DNA from: an uncultured Acidobacteriota bacterium
Lineage (GTDB): Bacteria; Acidobacteriota; Terriglobia; Bryobacterales; Bryobacteraceae
Direction: 5' to 3'
DNA length: 64,000 nucleotides
NCBI GenBank assembly: GCA_902826685.1
Contig: CADEFT010000025.1
Location: forward strand, 49,840-113,839
The stretch's first letter is position 1. Every line of letters begins with the position of its first letter. This document shows positions 55,727 to 64,000 of the stretch, piece after piece. Below the pieces are notes generated by a model. The model ran no database searches, was not told where the DNA came from, and was given only the letters and a program-made list of their open reading frames with translations. A program made the translations under genes and the position numbers.

Positions 55727-58700
55727 TCAGAACTGCAGCTTCAGAACGAACTCGTACACGCGCGGGTCGAGCGCGGTGGTGATCGTGCCAAAGGCGGCGT
55801 TGCCGAAGCTTCCGTTGGGATTGCCGAGGGGTGGCGTGTTGGTGGTATTGAAGGCCTCGGCACGGAACTCCAGGCCGGCGCGCTCACTCAAGCGGAACGT
55901 CTTGCCCAGCATCGCGTCCAGCGTCCTGTAACCGGGCCCAACCACCGGATTGCGCGAGGCGTTTCCGATGGTGAGTTGGGCGGCTTGGCCGAAGGCGGCC
56001 GTGTCGAACCAGCGGCCGGTGCCACGTTGCCCTGCGGCCAGCGTGGGATTGGACAGCCGGTTTGGGCGCTGAATGCCGAAGCCGGCAAACGCGTTCAGGT
56101 TGGTGGCCTGCGTAACCGCGAGGGGGCTCCCCGATTGGGCTCTGGCGATGCCGGCGATCTGCCAGCCGCCGGCCAGCGTGTCGCGCCACCCGCCGAGGGA
56201 GTTGGCACGCCCGCGCCCCAACGGAAGCTCATAGACGAAGCCCGAGGAGAAAATATGCGGGACGTTGCCGGTGGAGACATCCTTCTCCAGACGCTTGTTG
56301 AAGCTGTCGGCCGCCTGAAAATTCGCCACCGGCCCGGTCAGCACGGCGGAGTCGAACACGGCGCCCGCATCGTCGATCAGGCGCGAGAAGGTATAGGCGG
56401 CCGTAAAAGTGAGCCCGCCGGAGAAGCGCTTTTCGACCCTGGATTGGAACGAGTGATAAGTGGAATGGCCGATGTTGTTGCGGTAGAGCGTAACCGTGGT
56501 GAAACGCGGATATGGACGCAGCAACTGGCCGCGCGCGATCGTCGCTGTTCCAAGCGACGTATTGGCGGGGATCTGGCCGAAGTAGGGATTGGACACCTGC
56601 TGCGTCAACTGGGCGCCAAGCGCGAGTTGCTCCACCGATAGCTGGTTGAGGTTGACATCGGGCACACCGAGGCGCGTGAGCTTCGAGCCAAGGTAGCCGG
56701 CCTCCACGCTCCAGTCGGTCCGGAATGTCTTTTGCAGCGTGAAATTCCACTGCTGGGCATAGCCGCTGCCATTGTTGCGCTGTACGCCGAACACACCCTG
56801 GCCGAGGCCGGAGCCGGAATTGGCCGGCTGTACGGTGACCGTGGGGCCTTGCGATAGGACGAAGGCGGGGTTGATGTTGTCGAGCGTCTGCTGGCCGAGC
56901 GTTTGAATGAAAGGGAACAGCGGCGTGGTGAACGGCGTGGTGATACCCGCCTGCTCAATCCAGGTCATGCCGTAGCCGCCGCGCATGACGAACGAATCCG
57001 TCACCTTGAACGCGAGACCTACGCGCGGCGCAAAATTTTTCTTTTCCAGATTCCGCGCGGCGCGTGAGGTTCCGTTCGTGCCCAACTGGTCGAGCTCCTG
57101 CGTGTTCAAGTTGAATACGGCCCCGCGGTCGTTTACCACCGTGGAAGGAAAGTTCAGCGTGTAACGGACGCCGAGGTTCAACGTCAGGCGGCGAGTGGCG
57201 CGCCAATCGTCCTGCAGGAAGAACTCCGCGATACGGGCGCGGGGCTTGATGACTTCCGGCTGCGCATCGATGCTGAAGCGCCCCACCTGCCCCGCCAGGA
57301 ACGACGCGAAGGCGTTGCCGGTGTTGGCGGCGACGGCGCCGGCCGGAGAAAGGCCGCCAGTAAAAATGCTGGTGAACTGGAAATTGCCGGTGGGGCTTGG
57401 CGGCTGCAGCACATCGAGCGTCTGCAGGCGAATGTCGGTTCCCACCTTCAGGCTGTGGCTGCTTCGGACCAGGGAATAGTTGTCGATGAGCTGCGTCACA
57501 GATGTCGTGAAATGGGCGTTGCCGCTGGCCGGGGGGCCCAGTTGCTGGAAGCCGGCGACATCGTATCCCGGCAGTACATCGGGAAAGGAAGTGGCGGGGA
57601 TATTGGGTATCTGCGTCGCCTGCGACAGGGGCTGGGTCAATCGGCCGGAACTGCGATCGAACTTGCGCCGGGTGTAGCCGAAGCGCAACTGATTCACCGA
57701 AGCCGCCGACAGGGTAAGCGTGTGTTCGGCCGCCAGGCTGCCGGCCCGCGTCAGAGTGTCGCCGATCACGCCCGCGGTGAGATTTCCGCTGCCATCCGGC
57801 AACGGCGTGGTGGGTGTGGTGTCGTCGCGCAGGAAGGAGTAGCGTCCGAAGACCCGATGCCGCGTACCGAAGTAACGGTCCAGGCGGCCATCGAACTGAT
57901 CGGCCACCGTATCGTCGTTGCCCGCCCGGCGGTAATTGTTGGCCGCGGCTTCCGCTCCGGTGGCTGTGAAAACGTTGGGGCCGGGGTAGCGGCCGGCAAC
58001 GGCCAGAGCCGCGCGGTCCATACGCGAGGCTGGAATGGCGTTGCCCGGGAAAGCGTCCCGTAACCAGGCGCCATCGGCGCGGCGCGTAGTGGCGGGATCG
58101 AACAGCGCGTTGGTGAAAACGCCCCGGCGTTGAGCGGTGGTTGGCACCGTGCTGGTGCGCACCACGCCCGTGTTCAAGCGGGTGCTCTGCCAGTCGGCGA
58201 AGAAAAAGGCGCGGTTCTTCCGGATCGGCCCGCCCAAAACGAAACCGGACTGATTGCGCCGGAACCGGGGCTTTGGTCCGGCAGTGGCGAACAGGTTGCG
58301 CGCATTCAGCCTCTCATTGCGGAAGAACTCAAACAGCGTGCCGTGCAGTTGGTTCGAGCCCGGCTTCTGGTTCACCATGATGACGCCGCCGTTCGAACGT
58401 CCGTACTCGGCCGAGTAGCTGTTTACTTCGACGCGGAATTCTTCGATGGCGTCGACGATCGGATAGAACGCCACCTGCCCGGGTTCGGGCTGCAGCACGC
58501 TGATGCCGTCGTAAATGTACTCGCTGACGCGCGGCCGCGAACCGTTGATGCGCGGCAGCAGGTTGCCCGGCGGAAGGTTCACCCCCGGGGAAAGGGCGAT
58601 GAGCGGCACGAAGTTGCGCCCGTCAAGCGGCAGCGTCGCGACTCTTTTTTGCTCGACCACGAAGCTGACCGTGCCGCGGCTCGACTGCAACAGCGGCGCG

Positions 58701-59074
58701 GCGGCGGTAACCTGCACGGACTGGCTAGCGTCGCCGACCTTCAGGTCGAGGTCGATGCCGGTGCGGTCGCCGACGCGAAGCATGATCCCATCTCGCATCA
58801 GCGGCGCGAAGCCGTCCCGCGCCACGCTCAGGCGATACTCGCCCGCCGGCACGGCCAGGAACTGATACCGTCCGTCCGGGCCGGTTGGCGACGCCGACAC
58901 GATTCCCGTCAGCGCGTTGGTCAGCCGCACCTCCGCGTTGCCGACGGCGAGTTTCAACGCATCGCGGACGGTGCCAAAAAGTTCGGCCTTTGTGGACTGG
59001 GCGGGTATGGCCCGCTGAAGCGAGAGCAGCCCCGAGGCCAAGAGAAGCGCGCGACCCGGCAGTCCTTTGTACAA
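55727..59074 (-). CDS. TonB-dependent receptor-like outer-membrane protein with carboxypeptidase-regulatory-like domain (copy 2)
   Basis: 1115 residues from TTG 59074; the start is weak, since no ribosome-binding site precedes it. A signal peptide (ALLLASGLLSLQRAIPAQS) leads into a regulatory-like beta domain (AELFGTVRDALKLAVGNAEVRL), a plug-like region (YIYDGISVLQPEPG, NSYSAEYGRSNGGVIMVNQKPGSN) and a barrel ending in FVLKLQF. Same class as 19562-22807, with an unknown ligand. Confidence 0.9.
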   Translation of the reverse strand: MYKGLPGRALLLASGLLSLQRAIPAQSTKAELFGTVRDALKLAVGNAEVRLTNALTGIVSASPTGPDGRYQFLAVPAGEYRLSVARDGFAPLMRDGIMLRVGDRTGIDLDLKVGDASQSVQVTAAAPLLQSSRGTVSFVVEQKRVATLPLDGRNFVPLIALSPGVNLPPGNLLPRINGSRPRVSEYIYDGISVLQPEPGQVAFYPIVDAIEEFRVEVNSYSAEYGRSNGGVIMVNQKPGSNQLHGTLFEFFRNERLNARNLFATAGPKPRFRRNQSGFVLGGPIRKNRAFFFADWQSTRLNTGVVRTSTVPTTAQRRGVFTNALFDPATTRRADGAWLRDAFPGNAIPASRMDRAALAVAGRYPGPNVFTATGAEAAANNYRRAGNDDTVADQFDGRLDRYFGTRHRVFGRYSFLRDDTTPTTPLPDGSGNLTAGVIGDTLTRAGSLAAEHTLTLSAASVNQLRFGYTRRKFDRSSGRLTQPLSQATQIPNIPATSFPDVLPGYDVAGFQQLGPPASGNAHFTTSVTQLIDNYSLVRSSHSLKVGTDIRLQTLDVLQPPSPTGNFQFTSIFTGGLSPAGAVAANTGNAFASFLAGQVGRFSIDAQPEVIKPRARIAEFFLQDDWRATRRLTLNLGVRYTLNFPSTVVNDRGAVFNLNTQELDQLGTNGTSRAARNLEKKNFAPRVGLAFKVTDSFVMRGGYGMTWIEQAGITTPFTTPLFPFIQTLGQQTLDNINPAFVLSQGPTVTVQPANSGSGLGQGVFGVQRNNGSGYAQQWNFTLQKTFRTDWSVEAGYLGSKLTRLGVPDVNLNQLSVEQLALGAQLTQQVSNPYFGQIPANTSLGTATIARGQLLRPYPRFTTVTLYRNNIGHSTYHSFQSRVEKRFSGGLTFTAAYTFSRLIDDAGAVFDSAVLTGPVANFQAADSFNKRLEKDVSTGNVPHIFSSGFVYELPLGRGRANSLGGWRDTLAGGWQIAGIARAQSGSPLAVTQATNLNAFAGFGIQRPNRLSNPTLAAGQRGTGRWFDTAAFGQAAQLTIGNASRNPVVGPGYRTLDAMLGKTFRLSERAGLEFRAEAFNTTNTPPLGNPNGSFGNAAFGTITTALDPRVYEFVLKLQF

Positions 59075-59092
59075 AACACCGTCATGCTAGCA

Positions 59093-59125
59093 CAACGGTG
59101 TACTGTGAAGACAACACTGTCGTTG
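59093..59125. repeat. Imperfect inverted repeat upstream of the TonB-receptor-like gene
   Basis: CAACG plus GTGT at 59093-59101 pairs with ACAC and CGTTG at 59114-59125, with a three-base bulge. It sits where the promoter of the minus-strand receptor gene is expected; a possible -10 (TAGCAT, read on the minus strand, 59084-59089) is next to it. Possible operator, weakly supported. Confidence 0.25.
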
Positions 59126-59158
59126 GAACGGGTCTTCGGTCTGTGGGGGCCGGGCCGT

Positions 59159-60373
59159 TTACTTGGGCGTGACGTGGATCAGCGCGCCGGGATTGGCGTC
59201 TTCGAGCAGCCAGAGAGAGCCATCCGGGCCTTCCGCCACATCGCGGATGCGCTTGCCGACTTCCCAGCGCTCGGCCGTCTTGGCCCCGCCCTTGCCGTCG
59301 AAAATGAGGCGCGTAATCGACATGGTGGCCATGCCGCTAATGAAGCCGCTGCCCTGCCATTGCGGGAAGGTCTTGTTGCCGCGGTAGAACATCAGGTTGC
59401 CGGGTGCGATCACCGGCACCCAATAGAGCACGGGCTTGGCGAACTCGGGGCGCGAGTCGTGGCTGGGAATCGGCACCTCGTTGTAGTTCTTGCCGAACGA
59501 GACAACCGGCCAGCCGTAGTTCTTGCCCTTCTCTATGAGGTTCAATTCGTCGCCGCCGCGGGGGCCATGTTCCACTTCCCACAGTTCGCCCGTGGGTGAA
59601 AAAGCCAGACCATAGGGGGCGCGGAAACCGCTGGCCCAGGTTTCGGCCGGTGTCAGGTTGGGGCTGGGAAAGGTATAGGTGCTGACCACGTTCGCCGTCT
59701 TGGCGAGTTCGGTGTCACGGGGCGGATCGATCAGGGGAATGCTGGCGGCGCCCGTTTTGCCATAGTTGGGATTGCCCGGGGCCGGCTTGCCATCAAGCGT
59801 GAGGCGGAGGATCTTGCCGACGGGCTGGTTGGGATCCTGCGCGGGCACCATGCGCTGGCGGTCGCCAACGGACATGTAGATGTACTGGCCATCGGGTGAG
59901 AACGCAATCTGCCCGCCCGCCTGTCCGCCCTTGCCCCTGGGCATCTGGCGCCACAGCACTTCGAAATTCTCGAGGCGGTTCACGCGCCCGGTGATGAGTT
60001 TGCCGCGGGCCAGCACCTGGCTCCCGCCATACTCTCCCGGCTCGATATAGGTGAGGTAGACACTCTGGTCGGTGGCGAAATGGGGCGAAACGTAGACGCC
60101 CAGCATGCCATTCTGGCCCTGCCAATAGACGGCGGGCGTGCCGGACAACGGAGCGATCTTTTCTCCCTGCGGCGACACCAGCCAGACCGGCCCGATCTTC
60201 TCGGTCACCAGCATACGGCCATCCGGCAGGAAGGCAATGCGCCAAGGCAGTCCAAAGGTGGCCACCGTCTTCATCTGGAAGGGCAGGCTGGCTTCGGGCT
60301 TGTGGTCGCCCACATTGACTTGCGCCCAAGCCGCCGCCGCGCTGAAAAGCAGTGCCGCTTTCGCCAAATTCAT
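59159..60373 (-). CDS. Soluble PQQ-type sugar dehydrogenase (GSDH family)
   Basis: 404 residues: signal peptide (MNLAKAALLFSAAAAWA) and a six-bladed beta-propeller of the glucose/sorbosone dehydrogenase family. Landmarks: LPWRIAFLPDGRMLVTEK, GQNGMLGVYVSPHFATD, YMSVGDRQRM, FRAPYGLAFSPTGELWEVEHGPRGGDELN and RIRDVAEGPDGSLWLLED. Periplasmic quinoprotein oxidation of a sugar aldehyde is the family's reaction; PQQ or calcium dependence is not shown. Confidence 0.92.
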   Translation of the reverse strand: MNLAKAALLFSAAAAWAQVNVGDHKPEASLPFQMKTVATFGLPWRIAFLPDGRMLVTEKIGPVWLVSPQGEKIAPLSGTPAVYWQGQNGMLGVYVSPHFATDQSVYLTYIEPGEYGGSQVLARGKLITGRVNRLENFEVLWRQMPRGKGGQAGGQIAFSPDGQYIYMSVGDRQRMVPAQDPNQPVGKILRLTLDGKPAPGNPNYGKTGAASIPLIDPPRDTELAKTANVVSTYTFPSPNLTPAETWASGFRAPYGLAFSPTGELWEVEHGPRGGDELNLIEKGKNYGWPVVSFGKNYNEVPIPSHDSRPEFAKPVLYWVPVIAPGNLMFYRGNKTFPQWQGSGFISGMATMSITRLIFDGKGGAKTAERWEVGKRIRDVAEGPDGSLWLLEDANPGALIHVTPK

Positions 60374-60423
60374 CTATTTTTCTCCTTGCTGCATCCTTTA
60401 AGATACACCGGTTCGGCCGCTGC

Positions 60424-61881
60424 TTAGCTGTCCAATCGGACGGTTCTCAAAATGCTCCGGAAGGCCGGGTCGGAGCGGATGGGATCGAAGACCGGGTCCA
60501 CCTTGAGGAAAATGATGTCGGTGAGTCCTGCGTCCACCGCCACGGTCAGTTCCTTTATCGCCTCATCGTGCCTGCCCAGCAGCATCAGCCAACGGGCACG
60601 GTTGTGGGAATGGATGCGGGCGGCGGGCGGAGAGCCGGTGAGCTTTAGCAGATCGCCAAGGGCTGCAGGAAGGCCCGCGCTCATGAAGCGCGTCACCGCT
60701 GCATTCCGGCGACTGGCAATCACGTCGGGCGAGGCGGACGACCAGGATCCCAGGAAGCCATGCAGGGCATAGATCGCATCCGCGTGGCGGCCCTGTTGAA
60801 ACAGAGAATAGGCTTTCCATTCCAGACCGCTGGTAAGGTTCATCGCGTGCATCCGGTCGCTTTCGCGGATGGCACCGTCATAGTCCCGTTGGAGGTAAAG
60901 AAACTGAGCGCGGTTGGTTCCAATATTTAGCGCTTCAGGGAAGCGTTTCGCGGCTTGCTCGATGATATGGAGAGCTTCGGTGACCCGCCCCAGCGCGGCC
61001 TCCCTCATCGCCAGCGAGACCTGGATAGAAGAAGAGTCCGGCTTCAGTGCCGAGGCCTTTTCTAAGTGGATACCCGCTTCCTCCCAATTCCACTTAGTCG
61101 TAAACAAGAGCTTTCCCAGGATTCCGTGGCACTCTCCACAACCGGGGTCCAGATCCACCGAACGCCTGGCATATTCGATGGCGGTGTCCGCCGCGGTAGG
61201 ATCCAGAAGGATAGCCGCCTGGGAGAGTCCGGCCCACGCCGGTGCGAAATTCGGATCGTCCTGGACGGATTGGCGGAGCTCATCAATGCCCTGCCGCACC
61301 TTTGGCAACGAAAGTTCGCGGATTAAGGCCATTCCCCTTTCGTACCCGGACCGGGCTGGAGAAACTTTCGCCGGCTTTCTCAGCAGCGCCCACCATGCGG
61401 CCGCGCCTACAGCTACGGCAACCGCTACCCCCAACACCGTCCACGAAGCCCGCCGCCTGGGAGGCGGTTCTTCGAGGACAGGCGGCGGCTCAGTGGATGC
61501 CAACTCCGGCGTGGTCGAATCAGTCGCGAGAAGTTCTTCTCCGGTTGACTGGATGTGAGTTACTGGCGCGACGAATCGATAACCCCGCCTGGGCACCGTT
61601 TCCACGAATCGCGGATTCGCGCCCGAGTCGCCCAACGCCAGCCGCATTTTGTTTACGGCTCTGGTCAACCCGCGGTCGAAATCGACATGTGTATCGGAAG
61701 CCCAGATCGCTTCCTTCAGTTCGTCGCGAGTCACAATCTCACCGGGACGGGAACTCAGCATCGCAAGAACGCGAAATGGCTGGTTTTCGAGGTGGATTCG
61801 CAGACCACTCTTACGCAACTCGCCGTTCCGGCGGTCCAATTCGAAACTGCCAAACCGAAAGCGCTCCGGAAGGGGACCCAT
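60424..61881 (-). CDS. ToxR/CadC-like winged-helix transmembrane regulator with TPR repeats
   Basis: About 485 residues from Met 61881, the usual start of this family (MGPLPERFRFGSFELDRRNG); an upstream Met at 61950 adds a basic extension. A winged-helix DNA-binding domain (about 8-105, ending VPRRGYRFVAPV), one membrane helix (about 150-170, WTVLGVAVAVAVGAAAWW), and a periplasmic TPR domain (several repeats) follow. It is divergent from the sulfite-oxidase-like gene across a 152-base region holding an inverted repeat, so it may regulate that gene or itself. Confidence 0.88.
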   Translation of the reverse strand: MGPLPERFRFGSFELDRRNGELRKSGLRIHLENQPFRVLAMLSSRPGEIVTRDELKEAIWASDTHVDFDRGLTRAVNKMRLALGDSGANPRFVETVPRRGYRFVAPVTHIQSTGEELLATDSTTPELASTEPPPVLEEPPPRRRASWTVLGVAVAVAVGAAAWWALLRKPAKVSPARSGYERGMALIRELSLPKVRQGIDELRQSVQDDPNFAPAWAGLSQAAILLDPTAADTAIEYARRSVDLDPGCGECHGILGKLLFTTKWNWEEAGIHLEKASALKPDSSSIQVSLAMREAALGRVTEALHIIEQAAKRFPEALNIGTNRAQFLYLQRDYDGAIRESDRMHAMNLTSGLEWKAYSLFQQGRHADAIYALHGFLGSWSSASPDVIASRRNAAVTRFMSAGLPAALGDLLKLTGSPPAARIHSHNRARWLMLLGRHDEAIKELTVAVDAGLTDIIFLKVDPVFDPIRSDPAFRSILRTVRLDS

Positions 61882-61981
61882 GCTCCTCGTTTCTGGGAAC
61901 CTGATACTATCACAAACTTCCCGAAATTTTGCCCTGAAAGATAACTTCATCTAAGTTCTTTCGGATCACATCGATCGGGGG

Positions 61982-61997
61982 AGACAGTTAATTGTCT
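61982..61997. promoter_or_regulatory. Near-perfect 16-bp palindrome in a divergent promoter region
   Basis: AGACAGTTAATTGTCT matches its own reverse complement except at one pair (positions 6 and 11). It lies between the start of the winged-helix/TPR regulator and the start of the sulfite-oxidase-like gene. It is a reasonable operator candidate; no other copy was found by eye. Confidence 0.35.
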
Positions 61998-62033
61998 TGT
62001 GGCCGCGGCGCGCTAAGCGGCACAATTTCGCCC

Positions 62034-63272
62034 ATGAACTCGAAACCAACATCACGACGGGGATTCCTGAAGGGAGGCGGCAGCGCGCTGGGTCAACTCA
62101 CCGTGTTGCGGCTGATTGGGCCACCGGGCGCCTTCGGGCAAAGCGCCCCGGAAGTGATTCCATGGCTTGACCAGCCGCCTGCCAATCCGATCCCTGCCGC
62201 CATCGGGAACCTGTTGCGATGGGAGTCGCTCGATTCGCGGATCATCAGCGCCAACAATTTCTTTAGCGTGAATCACTATGGGATACCCGCCAACCTGGAT
62301 GAGACGAGATGGCGCGTGGACATCGCCGGTATGGTGGACCGGCCCCGCTCTCTGACCATTGCCGATCTCAAGGCACGAGACCGCCGGGAGGTCGAATTTA
62401 CGTTGGAATGTTCCGGTAACAGCGCGTTCCCCTTCTTCAGGGGGGGAATCGGAAATGGCCGCTGGGGAGGTACTCCACTGGCGCCGATCCTGCTCAGCGC
62501 CGGTCTTGCCGACGGCGCCTCGGAAGTCGTGTTCTGGGGCGCCGATAGCGGAGAGGTTACGATTCGCGACAACTCGGGAATCACCGGGCCAGGACAGACG
62601 GGCAGGGTTGAGCCGGATACGACGGGCGGCCAGGATCTGACCATCACCGAGCAGTTTGCCAGAAGCATGTCGCTCGCCGAAGCTCTGCATCAGGACAACC
62701 TGATTTGCTACGAGCTCAACGGCGGACCTCTGCCGGCAGCCAATGGATATCCGGTGCGGCTGATCGCTCCGGGCTGGTACGGCGTGGCGAACGTCAAGTG
62801 GCTGAACCGCATCGAAGTCCTCGATCACCGTTTCGTGGGCAAGTTCATGGCGCGGGACTATGTCACCATCCGCGAGGAAAGGCGAGATAGCCAGGCGGTC
62901 TGGACGTTCACGACGGTAGGGCCGGTGCGGCTGAAATCGGCGCCGGCCAAAGTGACGCGGCAGGGCGGGAGGTATTCGGTGATGGGCGCCGCATGGCATG
63001 CACAAATCGCGGGGGTCGAAGTGCAGATCGACGACGGCGCGTGGCGGCCGGCGGTGTTGGATACGCCCGCGGCGGGCCGCTCCCGAGGATACTCCTGGCG
63101 GTTCTGGAGCTTCGACTGGGGCATGCCGGCTTCCGGAGAACACACGATTCGATCAAGGGCGACCGACATCGACGGCAACTTACAACCCGCCGCGACAGAT
63201 CCGGTGATCGCCAACCGCAGAACGTATTGGGAGAACAACGCCTACATTACTCGCCGGATTGCGATTCCATAG
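62034..63272 (+). CDS. Tat-exported sulfite-oxidase-family molybdopterin enzyme
   Basis: 412 residues from ATG 62034. A Tat signal (SRRGFLKGGGSALGQLTVL) precedes the oxidoreductase molybdopterin-binding domain (about 75-260). The Mo-ligand cysteine is in FTLECSGNSAF, and CYELNGGPLPAANGYPVRLIAPGWYG is conserved. A Mo-co dimerisation domain follows (about 265-400). It resembles SorA/SoxC-type sulfite dehydrogenases; no cytochrome partner is adjacent. Substrate unproven. Confidence 0.93.
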   Translation: MNSKPTSRRGFLKGGGSALGQLTVLRLIGPPGAFGQSAPEVIPWLDQPPANPIPAAIGNLLRWESLDSRIISANNFFSVNHYGIPANLDETRWRVDIAGMVDRPRSLTIADLKARDRREVEFTLECSGNSAFPFFRGGIGNGRWGGTPLAPILLSAGLADGASEVVFWGADSGEVTIRDNSGITGPGQTGRVEPDTTGGQDLTITEQFARSMSLAEALHQDNLICYELNGGPLPAANGYPVRLIAPGWYGVANVKWLNRIEVLDHRFVGKFMARDYVTIREERRDSQAVWTFTTVGPVRLKSAPAKVTRQGGRYSVMGAAWHAQIAGVEVQIDDGAWRPAVLDTPAAGRSRGYSWRFWSFDWGMPASGEHTIRSRATDIDGNLQPAATDPVIANRRTYWENNAYITRRIAIP

Positions 63273-63580
63273 ATTTCGAGGCCTGGTCAGATTCGATAGA
63301 TCGGGCGAGCGACTTCGGATTGAAGGGCAATTCCTTGATACAGAGGGCTTTCGTGTGCCCCTTTAAGGGCTGCAACGATGGCTCTAACGAAAGCGAGGAA
63401 GATCCCATTTCTGTCCTGCGCGACAGCGGTCGCACTTGCATCAGAACTATGATGCGAACTTGTAACAAACCCGAGGGCCAAGTTGCGGAGAACGCCCGGT
63501 AAAGCCGGGTCGTTGAACCGGGCGTGCGGCTGCAAGGGCTCTCACGCAAAGGGAGATTGTCGCTTAGAAGGAGACTCACT
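63273..63580. other. 308-base gap with a GC-rich hairpin
   Basis: No convincing gene. A perfect nine-base stem, ACGCCCGGT (63492-63500) with ACCGGGCGT (63517-63525), lies ahead of the last gene, and the inner bases can form a second, competing short stem (CCCGG/CCGGG). There is a strong AAGGAGA site just before ATG 63581. From about 63270 onwards the base composition is less GC-rich than the rest of the window. Confidence 0.5.
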
Positions 63581-64000
63581 ATGCCCGAGAAAATTAACAA
63601 TATCATCGTCACGGTGGCGACCGGCTCCGACGATAAGGAAGACTCCGAATTCCAAGTAATCGTCAAGCAGGGAGTTACTACGATCCTTCACGCAAAAGAA
63701 GGCGCCGGAGAAGACTGGAACGAAGGCGATCATCGGGAGTTGGTCTACAATTTGGACGTTGACGTGGACGCTCCGGAGAAAAACATCACTGTCGTTGGAG
63801 CGTTACAAGACGGAGATTGGGGCAGGAATAATCACTGGAACGCGGATATCGCGGTGCTGGTGCAGACTGACGCCGGCCGCCAAATCGAATTCAGACGCTT
63901 CTGCGCATTTCGCACGCGCGCAAGCCGCCGGCGGCATGAAATGAGTTGGGTGTGGCTACTTTGGAACGACGGGCAAGAGGCGCAGAATCAGCGAGTTGAG
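63581..64000 (+). CDS. Unrecognised protein, runs off the window (partial)
   Basis: 140 codons are present and no stop is reached. The start ATG 63581 has an AAGGAGA site seven bases upstream. The sequence MPEKINNIIVTVATG ... NNHWNADIAVLVQTDAGRQ has no signal peptide and suggests a beta-rich small domain; a Trp- and acid-rich middle (EGAGEDWNEGD, LQDGDWGRNNHWNAD) is notable. The last ~35 residues (FRTRASRRRHEMSWVWLLW) change character, becoming basic and tryptophan-rich, so a frameshift there is possible. Family unknown. Confidence 0.6.
   Translation, partial: MPEKINNIIVTVATGSDDKEDSEFQVIVKQGVTTILHAKEGAGEDWNEGDHRELVYNLDVDVDAPEKNITVVGALQDGDWGRNNHWNADIAVLVQTDAGRQIEFRRFCAFRTRASRRRHEMSWVWLLWNDGQEAQNQRVE

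Overview
The window is a GC-rich bacterial chromosome segment, most likely from an Acidobacteriota member of the Bryobacterales/Solibacter group. The evidence is a secreted protein ending in the Solibacter-type TIGR03437 C-terminal domain, two PSD1/DUF1553-DUF1501 gene pairs, large TonB-receptor-like proteins with an N-terminal carboxypeptidase-regulatory-like domain, an ASPIC/UnbV protein, and a Tol-Pal locus with several acidobacterial features. I see no rRNA, tRNA, CRISPR array, integrase or complete insertion sequence.

Layout. Positions 1-7041 hold the high-affinity K+ uptake locus: the end of a KdpE-like regulator, two tiny membrane proteins (the second is KdpF), kdpA, kdpB, kdpC and two consecutive kinase-less KdpD sensor proteins. 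Positions 7099-12750 hold housekeeping and metabolic genes (ComM/YifB, DNA polymerase IV, a GNAT acetyltransferase, a glycerol-dehydrogenase-like protein, a zinc alcohol dehydrogenase). Positions 12761-17209 are the first PSD1-cytochrome/DUF1501 pair, followed by leucyl aminopeptidase, a small secreted protein and a TonB-receptor-like protein (to 22807). Positions 22820-29753 hold two divergent, tightly packed operons: SDR plus acetylornithine-type aminotransferase on the minus strand, and MBL hydrolase, PLP lyase, SDR, sialidase-fold protein, AstE-like deacylase and MmcQ/YjbR protein on the plus strand. These look like an uncharacterised catabolic pathway.

Positions 29924-33096 are three adjoining secreted or phage-fibre-like genes. 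Positions 33240-38967 are three translationally coupled genes: a membrane-anchored five-heme cytochrome/TPR protein, an FG-GAP ASPIC/UnbV protein and a BACON/TIGR03437 protein. MscS, MotA and MotB follow. Positions 41637-47752 (minus strand) are a complete tolQ-tolR-tolA-tolB-pal-ybgF operon with an appended CBM9-like gene. recN is divergent from it.

After recN (49491-49831) lie what look like eroded remains of a HigB-HigA toxin-antitoxin pair. The second DUF1501/PSD1 pair is at 49880-54386 (minus strand). Then come an XRE-HTH/periplasmic-binding-protein fusion regulator, a second TonB-receptor-like protein, a soluble sugar (PQQ-type) dehydrogenase, a ToxR-like winged-helix/TPR regulator and, divergently, a Tat-exported sulfite-oxidase-family protein. 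The last ~700 bases are visibly less GC-rich and contain the start of an unrecognised gene that runs off the window.

The genes together suggest an aerobic soil heterotroph with extensive secreted and outer-membrane machinery for scavenging polymers or amino compounds. Functions of the PSD1/DUF1501 pairs and of the cytochrome/ASPIC operon are not established.
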